Below are positions 12,120 through 23,266 of a stretch of 64,000 nucleotides of DNA, piece after piece. The stretch comes from Isoperla grammatica. Taxonomy: Eukaryota; Arthropoda; Insecta; Plecoptera; Perlodidae. The position numbers and the translations under genes are program-made. Position 1 is the first letter of the stretch. Every line of letters begins with the position of its first letter. Below the pieces are notes generated by a model, which made no database searches, had not been told where the DNA came from, and saw only the letters and a list, made by a program, of their open reading frames with translations. The DNA is taken from the NCBI GenBank assembly GCA_945910005.1, contig OX246743.1, positions 43,434,736 to 43,498,735 on the forward strand, read 5' to 3'.

Positions 12120-15020
12120 GCCACGTCCATCTCCCCTGGATCCCCGTCCGTCCACGGTCACACAACACACACACTTTCTAGATCGCGCTAAGCCCCCCCG
12201 CCCCCCGCCCCCCTCGGCCTGGGGCTGAGGCGCAAAGAGGGGACAATTATTTCCTCAAGCTATGTGGTCATAATAATTATTGACAAAAAATCGATCTTGG
12301 AAATATTTTAACTTTTAATATTTTCTACCTCCGGTATTTATTAGAATAAACTATTTTATAATGTTCTTGTTTTTGCTGGTTTATAAATTATTACTTACTA
12401 TATGAAATGAAATGGACAGATTTGTTTCCAAAGAGTGCAATTTTTATCACCATGTTTTCTACATGGTAAAAATAATACACACATCAATGTGTTTAATCAT
12501 TGCCTTCGAACAAAGCTACAAGAGAACTGATTTTCAGTGGGGGACATTTATAATATAATACCATTATTATGTACCTCGTTGCTATGATTATAATTGACAT
12601 ATTACCTCATCTCTCACACCTCATCGTCCTGATTGACACGTTGATTGTTAAGAGAATATCAAAAAAAAAAACACACACACAAAAAAACAGCAAACATAAA
12701 TAAGCACCCACACAATACACTGTACTGTACTATCATAGAAAATGAGCTCATCAATATAGTCCGTACATTTATTTGAGCTCTTTAATCGGACATCCATGTT
12801 TATTTATGTCACCATCAGATAATAGTGTTGAAAATAGTATCACTAAATAGCACACGGTCATGTTTAGTCGATATCATTGCTCTTTCATACTGCCAATCAC
12901 TCCAGTAATTAATTGCCATTAGTGTGTTTAACTAAGCTTAATACCATTTAATTAATGCCAATTTTCTGAACGTACTAACAAAGAAACTATTTATACTCTG
13001 TTACATGTTTTAGCTGCTTTTATTATTTTGTAGTTTAACATTTTTTAAATCTTTACAATGTGAATTATTCATTGTGTATTAATAAACCAAAGCTGAAGTC
13101 AATTAAGTAGGTTATTGTGTAATGACCTCTACCTTGGTTCGAGTAGAGTAGCATAATGGCTCTAGCAAGGTTTTCGTAACTACTTGGCAAGATGTTTGTT
13201 ATTATCCTGAGTTTATACTACGCTTGTGTAATTGATTGGTCTTGATATGTCTGGTTGGTAAGAAATGGAAACGCAATAACTCTTGCCCGAGTAAATATAT
13301 CATTCAGTTTGTTGCTGTCAGTGTCACCAAACTAACACAACACTATATTCGACCTTATTGTTCATTTGCTTTTTTAAGGTGAAGGTATAAAATATGTATC
13401 ATGGTGCATAGATATGTATGCTTGGTACCCTATTACATTATTCATGTGTGTTTCCTTTATTCAGTAAAAACGCGTCTGTATTAATATTCAATATTCAATA
13501 ATTCCACATGATACATAACAGAATGGTTATTACTTATAATAGACTGCAATGAATCTTCGTTTTGACTGATCTTTTGTTAATGTGTTATGAATGTTTTAAT
13601 GTGAAAAATGCTCTAAAAAAATAAGACAAAGATAATTTAATCAGAACCTATATAGTTTGCATTAATAGAGAATTTACAATACGATATTTTCTATTAGTGA
13701 AGTGAAAAGATTTTAGGTCGTGAATACTTAGATAGGGAAGTCACACCTAAGGAGAGCAAGTTGTCAACAACACTTGAAGGTTAGATTATTATAATGCATA
13801 TCACTTCAAGACTTATCTGTACCAGGATGTAACGGTAAATATGCACCAACTATGATCATTCTTGCATCAGACTAAACGCCACATAAAATATTGTAAACTA
13901 GAATAGTTTGTTATAGGGTATTTAAATATTCTGTATTTTTTATGTTTATTAATGAAGTAGTGATTGTCGCTGCACTTTCTGGTGCAACATGGCTCGTGTA
14001 TTGCATTACATTGCAGTTAAGAATCACAGTAATTGTACTTAAGACTTGGTTTTTATTTTGGTCTCAGATTCAGTAAAAACAAAGATTACAGTTTGCGTTT
14101 CTGGTCCAGATCTTATACACACTTCATAAAACGGGTTCAGTACATCAAAATAGTCAAATCAACTTTTTTTTTTTATTATTCTATCAACTTCATGACTGGG
14201 TTCAAACCCCGTTCGTTGTTTCTCTTTTCTATCTCCAGACCCAGTTAGAGTTCTACTCCCTGGCAACGCTTCAATCCCCTATAGCAGACACTCAAATAGA
14301 CCAACAATATTGAAAATCAAGGTTACTTCACATCACCTTCACGCACAACAGAATTTAATAAGACATTTTAATTATTGTGGACACCCAGTTAAGATCTTGA
14401 TGTGTGCGATATCTGATAACATAACAATGGAACGCGGATAGTTATTTAAATATTCTGTGTAAAATATTAAAGTGGGCTGGTTTACCTTGACCATGACAAG
14501 TTAATTTTCCAAAGCGTTATTAGCTTCTGTTTATGAATTATTTATGTAATGATCAAAAAGGATTTTCGGTTGATAACTTAGCTAGGTATGGGCGACCAAC
14601 TAGAAATCTATTTCATCTGTCCTTGAATTTGGCAAAACATGTTTTAACAAACCCTACTATTATTGCTGTGATGGGTATAATATTAGCGTCGAGATGTGTT
14701 TTTTAATTATGGCTACATGCTGAACAATATTTTAAACATCAAGGGGTTTGAGTTGCCTTCTCTCAACAGAATCTATTAATTGGATACTTTTGGCAACCTT
14801 AATGGTAATTGTAATGTGACCATGCTTCCCTTAATAATGTCAATGGAAAATAAATAGAGTGAATGGGATGGATGAATGAGACGTTGATTTTTGTTAGTGT
14901 ATAAGTTGAAAGTTTTAAGTTAACCATATTTATTTGTAATCGTGGGAATGTCTATCAATTTGTACTTAATTAATTAAGTAAATAATTTGTATTTCTACTT
15001 AGTAAAAGTAGGTTGGATGT
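12120..15020. other. AT-rich intergenic DNA, no gene seen
   Basis: No reading frame with convincing protein features. It holds a C-rich stretch near 12190-12215 upstream of the cuticle-type gene, A and CA runs near 12661, and otherwise AT-rich unique-looking sequence. Confidence 0.5.
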
Positions 15021-15028
15021 AAGAGAAG

Positions 15029-15075
15029 GCCCAACTGGCCTTAATCCCGCCTTCAATAAAGACCATTATTTATGT
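15029..15075 (+). repeat. Possible LINE 3' tail
   Basis: The stretch GGCCTTAATCCCGCC followed by TTCAATAAAGAC and an AT-rich tail resembles the 3' ends of several invertebrate non-LTR retrotransposons. No reverse-transcriptase remnant is visible before it, so this is a weak call. Confidence 0.3.
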
Positions 15076-15714
15076 ATTTATTTCTATAAGGGATCATCTA
15101 CATCTACTACTTCACACTAGGACGGAGTCCAGTTCAAAAGACAAGAGCCATAGACGAAGCAAACTGATACCACCCAGTTTTATCTGTCAACCTGTTGATC
15201 TTTCAGTGAACCCTTTAGTAAAATAAACACTAAATCTCACATGATAGTATATAGACAGACCTGGGCATCGTGTTATGATAAAGAAGGTTTCTGTATATAC
15301 ATCGGCGAATGAATAAAAGGGTTACATTTCTAGTGAGCAAACATTTGAGTAAGCGAATATTCTATTGCGCGAAAACTTCAGTCCGCGAATACCCTACACT
15401 GCGATGACTCACAAAAGTAACCAGTTTAAACTGGAAAGAGCGTCTACCTGTACCAGTACCTGTAGATCATAGGAGGATGACAGCGATGTAAAGACAAGAC
15501 TACGCCCAGAAGGCTAGTTGGCCCCATTGACTGGCAAAGATCTTACAACTCTGACGTCATATACCGCGCCTGACTAGACACTTCTTCGGCGCCTCATCCT
15601 AATAGGCCCGCTTGAATGTGACGGCCAAAGTCCTTCACCCAGTTCAAGACAAAGAAGCGAGACTCACAAATCTTTGAACTCTACGATTAAAGGGGGGGCT
15701 GTAGGCCCGTCTCA

Positions 15715-15840
15715 ACTCATGGCCCTCTGATGGCCATGTACTTCACACGCATTTGTACACGCGCACACTGGAGAATCCAAGGGGGGTTATGGGGTTCATG
15801 TCCCCCCCATGTCCCCCCCAAGAAGGCTTGTGTGAGAGAG
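15715..15840. repeat. C/G-run-rich dispersed-repeat-like segment
   Basis: Contains TGGCCCTCTGATGGCCA, then GGGGGG and CCCCCCC blocks around CATG (ATGTCCCCCCCATG). The short ORFs here on both strands are artefacts of the low-complexity blocks. Similar G/C-run repeats are common in marine invertebrate genomes; the family is not identified. Confidence 0.3.
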
Positions 15841-15849
15841 AAGAGGAAG

Positions 15850-18110
15850 GAGGAAAATAACATTTTTACAAGGTTTGATAAGCGATGTTGCTTTCCAGTG
15901 ACACCAGATCTAATGATGTAAACTACGCCAAGCAATGCTTCCAAGTTTTCAGAACGTCGTGTGTGATTTGACGATCTTGGCTGTAGCTTCTTTTGTTCGG
16001 TATTTTTATTGTTTCATTGTATATTGTCCTTCTTGTTAGCCAGTTTTATAACCCAGTTCACAAGTAAACGCATTTATTTGTATTTGTATTTATTTATTTA
16101 TTGGTGATTTGTTACAATGCATTTTTTTTTTTTTTAGATGTTTGTCTAAATATGTTAATTTGTATAATATCTTTGTTAAAAATAATAAAATGAAATAAAG
16201 CCGTTGCAAGCTCAATACCAATAAATCCGATCTAGTGTATGAGTGGGCGTGTGTGTGCTGAAGTTCATGTACTTGCAGTAAGTAGTTAAGACAAGTCGAG
16301 GACATGTTGGGTGTTCCACTCAATGCAGTGATCTGTATCATTGCATCAAGGACTTGAGTGGGAAGACGTCAGGCCACTCTGATTGTGTTCACCCTCTCGT
16401 GTATCTATCTGTGCGGATAATTAAATACACCTCACACACACACATGTGTGATAGATCACGTTAGATCAAGTTAATTCAATATTGGGAACCATTTCACATA
16501 ACTTTGAAATTAAATTCACGTTGGTTTACATTAAATGCAATTTTATCTCTAATATTTCTTACCAAACTATGAGTGCTGCAATCAATAAAAAAATAGCTAC
16601 ACTGCAGACTTTGTTTTACCATCACAAACCTATTAGTTTTTGACCAGATTAAGCAACATCCACAAATCTTTTTATTTACCCTTAATTTATTGTTGTTGTG
16701 CATATTTTTATTTCCTTTCCATTAAATATAACATTATTACTGTTTTATTAATAGATCTGTGTTCATCTATAGTTTTATTTATAACTATGAAACAACTATA
16801 AATACTATGACCCACATTCAACTGCATTCTAACTCATCCAACCATATCATTACAATCAATTACTAAATGACACAATAATATATAAACAAGTTCTCGAGCC
16901 AAACGATCAAAACATTATTTTACAATTTTATAATTACTATTAATAACTTGCAATTTCTGTCATCACAGCATAAATATACTGAAATTGAAGAGGTTTACAC
17001 ACAGCAAGACATGAATGGACATAGATAATCTCCTCTGACCATAACAAGCTCGTATTCGCTGCACGTGGCTGTATAGTATAGTAATACAAGACCCGCTCAA
17101 CTCTGGTCAAACAACTACTGTAATCAGGTAGATACTGAATGTTGAAATTAGCATCTAACAGCCGGTCTGGCTAGGTAGTAATGTTAATATTTATACAGAT
17201 AGTCAAGTAATCCCACTTGAACGTCTTCTAGTGTTGTAATAAGAGCCGACGGGTCAGTGTGATGTATATCACAAGTGTGTGAGACAATGTTTACTCATGC
17301 GGGCGCAATATTATCCACGACAGCTGCAATAGTATACTATAGTGTCAAGCCACGAGGGACGTGATTAATACTAGTGTTAGGTGTTTAACGACGTACTCGA
17401 CAACTAGGTTATGACGCCGGGCAGGGGAGATTGGAGGAAAGTAGGAGGATATGGTAGGATAGCTAATATTCAAAGGAGGAAAGGGAAAGGGGAGAACCTA
17501 ATTTCGATTGACAGTCGCACTGAGCCCAATTCTACCCCATACCTAGATGGGGAACGGACGTATGATCATTCAAACCAAAGATTCGAACTCGTTTTTATTT
17601 GTTACATACAACCTTATAGACTTTCGCTTTGTACCTAAACTAGCTAATTGGAAATGAACTTGCATTACTATTTCCCATTTCAGTAATAGTTGTTAAGTAA
17701 TAACCTGAACACTATACAAAAACAAACACGCTTTACAAACAGGTACACAGCAATTAAACCTAACTATATCCGCCAAGGAACTACCGCTTACTATACATGT
17801 GTCTGTACACATGAGTAATATCAAGGTTCAGACAAACTTCCAGGGATAAAGTAATCATTAATCTTTACGGATCACGCAAATAAACATTGTGCGTGTTACA
17901 TATTTGATATACGGTAGTGCTATCGACCTTGGGAGCCCAAGAGACCTTCTCTTGTGAGCAGGTTGTTGTCATTTACACCCCAATAAACACAAGGTTGACA
18001 TTGTCCATTAACGTGGTTTATTATCCAGAAGTGATCGATTTAAAATGGAAACGAGAAAGTTTTTAATAACCACATTTAAACCGTGCACGCAAATGTAACG
18101 TCATTTTATT
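15850..18110. other. Intergenic DNA
   Basis: No gene recognised. Runs of T near 16127 and a CA-repeat near 16434 are present. A degenerate dispersed repeat is listed separately at 17386-17545. Confidence 0.4.
17386..17545 (+). repeat. Degenerate dispersed repeat, copy 1
   Basis: Begins GTTTAACGACGTACTCGACA and ends near GAGCCCAATTCTACCCC. The same opening occurs at 47147 (TTTAACGACGAACTCGACAG), and the closing motif resembles 39810-39840 (GGGCCAAATTCTACCCC). These look like diverged copies of one dispersed family. Confidence 0.45.
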
Positions 18111-18113
18111 GAT

Positions 18114-18358
18114 GCTTGAGAACGTTTCAAGATATTAAAAAAGCAATTCTCATCAAAGATTTGGTTTTGAATCAGCTGCACAATGTATTTTAAAACTTCC
18201 AAAATATTGAAATTGTTGCAATTTTTAAAATTAATTAACTTAAGACATAAACAGGCGTAAAAATGGTATTTAAAAGTTGAAACATTCAAATATGTAGTTA
18301 ATTCAAACCAAATCTTTGATTAGAATCACTTTTTCAATATATTTGAAGCGTTCTAAAG
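18114..18358. repeat. Imperfect foldback element (about 245 bp)
   Basis: The left arm (GAGAACGTTTCAAGATATT through CATCAAAGATTTGGTTTTGAA) is matched in reverse by the right arm (TTCAAACCAAATCTTTGATT through TTTGAAGCGTTCTAAAG). Arms are about 60 bp around a 120-bp AT-rich centre. MITE-like; a 62-codon minus-strand frame is incidental. Confidence 0.6.
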
Positions 18359-18960
18359 GTGTCAATTAAAGAACTTAACATGAGCCTGATTTTTCATTGC
18401 GAGGTACCCTTTGACGTTATTGTGCGTCATTAAGCAACCTTAAAGTTGTTGATGAGTTAGAAGTTGATGAGACAACCAGTAACTAAAACCCTTTGATTCT
18501 CGTAGTGTCGCGTCTCACCTCCCCTAAGTGGCGCCTGTACCCTAAGTGGCGCCTGTACATCTCGGTCAACGCCTGCTCAGCTCAGAGGTCGCATCCATCG
18601 CATCTATCATCAGAACGAGGACAACCTAGACTCGATCGTGCGTATTTGCATCTTAACATCACCGCTCCAAGGTCGTCCACTTGTTTAGACCATCAGAATC
18701 AACTCGGTTTCGCTTCACACGACTCAGAACCCAGTCGCAGAAATTAGCAGCCGACGCGCAGATATCGTAAAAGTGTTTTTTGATTCGCTCATGGCGAGTC
18801 AATATCGAACACGATATTACTCAACATTGAGACGTTTTTTGTCGTAATAGTAAAATAAAAATAATTTCTAGGGCACTAGGCCAAGTTTGGGCAAGTTTGA
18901 TCTGATTATTTGAACTTTAGGACAGGTTAACTTGGGCTGGTGATATCTGTAATGTTGTCA

Positions 18961-19740
18961 CGCGCTACTGTCTTGTTCGTTATGTTGGAGTAGGTGAGTA
19001 TCGGGCATTGAAGTCTCGTGTTCTGTTTGTTTTGTTGGAATAGGTGGGTATTAGTGTAGATCGGGCATTGAAGTCTCTTGTTCTGTTTGTTTTGTTGGAC
19101 TAGGTGGGTTTAAGTGTAGATCTGGCGTTGATGTCTCTTGTTCTGTTTGTTTTGTTGGACTAGGTAGGTTTAAGTGTAGATCGGGCATTGAAGTCTCTTG
19201 TTCTGTTTGTTTTGTTGGACTAGGTGGGTTTAAGTGTAGATCTGGCGTTGATGTCTCTTGCTCTGTTTGTTTTGTTGGACTAGGTGGGTTTAAGTGTAGA
19301 TCTGGCGTTGAAGTCTCTGGTTCTGTTTGTTTTGTTGGACTAGGTGGGTTTAAGTGTAGATCGGGCATTGAAGTCTCTGGTTCTGTTTGTTTTGTTGGAC
19401 TAGGTGGGTTTAAGTGTAGATCGGGCATTGAAGTCTCGTGTTCTGTTTGTTTTGTTGGAATAGGTGGGTATTAGTGTAGATCGGGCATTGAAGTCTCTTG
19501 TTCTGTTTGTTTTGTTGGACTAGGTGGGTTTAAGTGTAGATCTGGCGTTGATGTCTCTTGTTCTGTTTGTTTTGTTGGACTAGGTGGGTTTAAGTGTAGA
19601 TCTGGCGTTGAAGTCTCTTGTTCTGTTTGTTTTGTTGGACTAGGTGGGTTTAAGTGTAGATCTGGCGTTGAAGTCTCTTGTTCTGTTCGATTTGTTGGAT
19701 TAGGTGAGTGAAAGAGTGTAGATCGGGCACTGAGAATTCT
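18961..19740. repeat. 60-bp minisatellite, about 12-13 units
   Basis: Exact 60-bp periodicity (GTTCTGTTTGTTTTGTTGGA recurs every 60 bp from about 19020 to 19640). Since 60 is a multiple of 3, the minus strand reads as 20-aa repeats of the type PDLHLNPPSPTKQTEQETST. Two variant units (near 19021-19065 and 19441-19485) carry GGTATTAGTG, which puts a TAA in that frame. No splice context, signal peptide or flanking domain was found, so I treat it as non-coding, while noting the open frames of 100 and 125 codons. Confidence 0.85.
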
Positions 19741-19779
19741 ACGGGTGGGAACTGAAAAGCGCATGTTGTCCATTTGTTA

Positions 19780-20520
19780 CAGGGAGGGTAAATGAAAATA
19801 AATATAATACGTCACCAAGGTAAAACTGTTGTGCAAACTACATTCCTACTTAAAATTATAATTATTATCATCATAACAATGTAATATATTTGACGGCATT
19901 CAAGCTTAACACTTCTCCGTATTTACTTTTAGCAATCACCTTCGTTACCAATACAAATAATTGTTATTAAATATGTATTTACTATATTTTACCTGAGGTG
20001 TATGACCTTGTAAACAAACAACACGCTAACGGGTCGTTTACAATCCTCATGTACGATGTACAGCCAATCGCACAACCAAACTTCCGCCTTTCATAAACTA
20101 CGACGAACAACGTTTATCCTCTACCTAGAAAATATAAAAACAAAAAGGAAAAGGAGAACGAGCTTGACCTTAGTTAGAATCACCCACGGTACCTTTCTTT
20201 CAGTAGGTTTATTAGCGACATTGCTGTCTTTATGTAATACACGCGGCGAACAACCTTGAGCAACTCAAATCACTAATTGACGGTCAACTCAACAATTGAA
20301 TGTTGAAAAAATTATGAATCTTTTGTTACACACGACAGGGCTCAATCACTTTTTCATTTACAATGTCTTGTTATTTTAAAGGACACCAGTACAAGATAAT
20401 ATATCTACTTAGCAGATAGTTTTTACTCGAACAATTCATGCCCATTACTAGGTATGTGGAATAGGGCTGGCTCAATACAGAATTCGCGTTGTGACTGAGT
20501 AAACCCGAGAGAAACAATGT
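19780..20520. other. AT-rich intergenic DNA
   Basis: Nothing recognised apart from the edge of the SINE-like copy that follows. Confidence 0.4.
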
Positions 20521-20529
20521 TTTAGTTAG

Positions 20530-20610
20530 GATTGCCGGTAGCGGGTATCGAACCAGTGACCTCTATACTTACAGCATCGTGTGCTACCACTGAGTCATCT
20601 CTATTGATGA
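20530..20610 (-). repeat. tRNA-derived SINE-like head
   Basis: On the minus strand an A-box-like TGACTCAGTGGTAGC (20597-20583) is followed by a B-box-like GGTTCGATACCC (20554-20543) at pol-III promoter spacing. It does not fold into a convincing complete tRNA and continues into non-tRNA sequence, so a tRNA-derived SINE or tRNA pseudogene is more likely than a functional tRNA. The head resembles the one at 36228-36300. Confidence 0.5.
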
Positions 20611-20838
20611 ACATAGACTTATAGTATTGTATATATTCTCCCTATCCAAGCAAACTAGGAAGACTATAGTAGACTTTAGAGTACTATAGTAGAGTTCAGT
20701 TTTTCCCAAACCAAATCGGTGTTATTTCACCCAGTTTCAGAATCTTATATCCTTCTTGGGATGTGACTACAAACGTTAATTTCTTCAATATTTATTTAAA
20801 TACAACTTATACAAAATAATTACAATATTGGTGGTAAT

Positions 20839-21131
20839 TTAGGAATTCTGTATGGGCACCGGATTGTCTATTATATTCAGCAAAACGCGGAGAAAATAAA
20901 TTTCACTTTGGTTCGAGCTTTGGACAAACAACTCTTTTCGCAATTTGATGTAGTCAACGCTGCTGACCTTAAGCCACGCAAAACCTGATATGTCTTTTGG
21001 GCGCCATGTGGCGTAGATATTGTAATCTTGGGAAACTATTGTTGAAATCTCGGCCACTGAGTTCGTCGCGTCCTTCGGCTTCTTTGGTCTGAGCTCCTTG
21101 AGATCTGCGCGGCAGAGATGTGTGTTATAAG
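20839..21131 (-). pseudogene. Unidentified ORF fragment, possibly transposon-derived
   Basis: An open stretch of about 97 codons without a confident start. It begins near THLCRADLKELRPKKPKD and ends at TAA after NIIDNPVPIQNS. The only long-ORF start is GTG at 21057. The composition is protein-like (mixed charged and hydrophobic residues, WRPKDISGFAWLKV, SSVDYIKLRKELF), unlike the low-complexity frames nearby. No promoter, signal peptide or splice partner found and no family recognised. It could be an exon or a degraded mobile-element ORF. Confidence 0.3.
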
Positions 21132-21169
21132 CAGTTCATTGTTTCGGTCCTCTTGGGTCCTCTAGGGTT

Positions 21170-23230
21170 ACAACACGACGGTCAAGTATCCTGGCAGTGA
21201 TTGGAGAGTGATATGACGAAATGTGATCATATGTCATAAAACTGTCGAAGGTTATGACAACGCGAGCTACTTCAAGTTGTTTTTAAAACATTTTATTTGA
21301 GATGGTGATCTGCTATTGACCTTTACAATTCTTTCCTACATGTTCGTAAGAATACATTATTTTTAACCAAGATAAAGGAGTCACTAAAATATTTTTGTAA
21401 GTTCATGACCCAATAATATTTTGAAAGATATTGTGATTGGATCATGCTGCAAGTTGGTACCACATGGCAACAATTCAAATCAAACAATCTAACAATCAAA
21501 GTTGAAAAAGTCCTATGTGGCACCCCTCTGCCCTCTCCAGCCCCTCCTCAGCATCTTAGGAAAATACAATTTCTATCAAATTGGTAACGTACTAGTAATG
21601 TATAACTAGACTGTAGCATGGTAAACATGCTCGGGGTATTAAGTTTCAAGAGGTCCATTAAAATTTAAAACTATTGGCAGAGCTTTTCCTCTCTGAACTA
21701 AGATAAAATTAAATTACTAGAACGTAAACAAAGCGTGATCAATGCACGCGTGAATGTTTATAGCTACCCCCCCAGTGACGTCACGATGTAGACCCGTCAC
21801 GTGGTTTTCACGTCCCATCACGTGCACAGTAGCACTTATACGGGCTCACTTGATTGGTGATGTGTTGATGAGTATAAACACCAATGGAGCACACATCGAT
21901 GAAACTGTTGCCTTGCTATTGTACACAACAGACAGAGCAAATTACGACCCATAAAAAGCCTTTAAAACACCATCAAAGTTTTCCATCCAACTTCTTGAAT
22001 TCAAGGACAAAAAAGCATCAATATGAAATGGCTATTGATGTCTTATTTTTATCCGGACTGTTTTTTTTCTGTGCTTTTGTTCTTGAATTGAAGAAGTTGG
22101 ATTACAAAATTTGACTTTGTAATACAAGCTTAGAAGTAGGAATGTTTTAGTGTACACCAAGTGTGTGAAATGGAACGGTCACCTGAGAGGGCAAAGATTG
22201 GGGAGGAAGACGACCAAAAGATAAGAAAGCGTCACCTTGACAATGTGGCCCACAGTGATCATTAAAGTCCCCCACTGAAAATCAGTCTCGTTACTGAGTG
22301 GGTAGACTCTATAAATACGAATTAATTTTATTTTTTAAACGTTGCGCTGTGTTACAAGGTAAATTTTAAATAATTTTAAATTTCACACACTCGGTGCACC
22401 CTAAGAAAAATCAATCGTGGCTATAATACATCTTACCAAGAAACTTTCAAACAAATCAACATGATATAGTGCTTCGTTTGAACACTACTTGGATCGCATG
22501 ATGAAAGACTAGGATCTATATAACTAGTGGCAAAGTTATGCACACAAATTAATAAACAACACCACGAGTACAAGAATATACGTATGTATTTTTCTTACAT
22601 TATTCGTCACACAGTACAATATGACGGAAACTATAAGTAGCATATTTGAAACGTGAACATGTGCTAGGACATTTCACTGTCTCTGGAAACTAATATTGTG
22701 TTGCCACTTTTGTGCTAATCATATAATAGAGAATAGCGTAACATATGAAGCAATAATACTAATTACGATTGCAATAAGATAAGCAAGAATAAAGAATACA
22801 AGTAAAGCTAGAATTGCGTATTTAAACTGTAGATCTATTGGGAATGTTAGGAATGTTGTATTTACTTTCGACTGGCAATTCTTTTTGTAATGTGTCCTAG
22901 GACGTTTGCTTGAAGTTCTACTAGTATCCAATATAAGCTAATACTACTAGAGAGCAACATAAAGGAATTCTTTTGCCTTCACATGTGGTTTATAATGACA
23001 CACAATAATTTTCGTAAAATTTGTTGAGGAATATCCGTTTTAAAATCTCAAATTTCGTGCTAAGCATAATATTCATCTTCTATTGACATCCCGAAAGTCA
23101 ACACAAAATTTCTTCTCCATGGTCGTTCTGACGACACATAAATGCTCCATATACGTTTGTCTGTAAGAGCCAATGACAATTGCTGGAATCTACTAGTACT
23201 TCTAAATGTAAGCATGGCTCAGGTTCACAA
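21170..23230. other. Intergenic DNA with a small CRE/E-box cluster
   Basis: No convincing gene. At 21776-21824 there is TGACGTCA and two CACGTG boxes (21798-21803, 21819-21824), followed by CCAAT-like ATTGG sites; this could be a promoter, but no gene was identified after it. A 70-codon minus-strand frame at 22719-22931 has one hydrophobic stretch and is probably chance. Confidence 0.3.
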
Positions 23231-23266
23231 CTGTCGTGAATTCATCCCTTATTACGGGGTGTCAGA

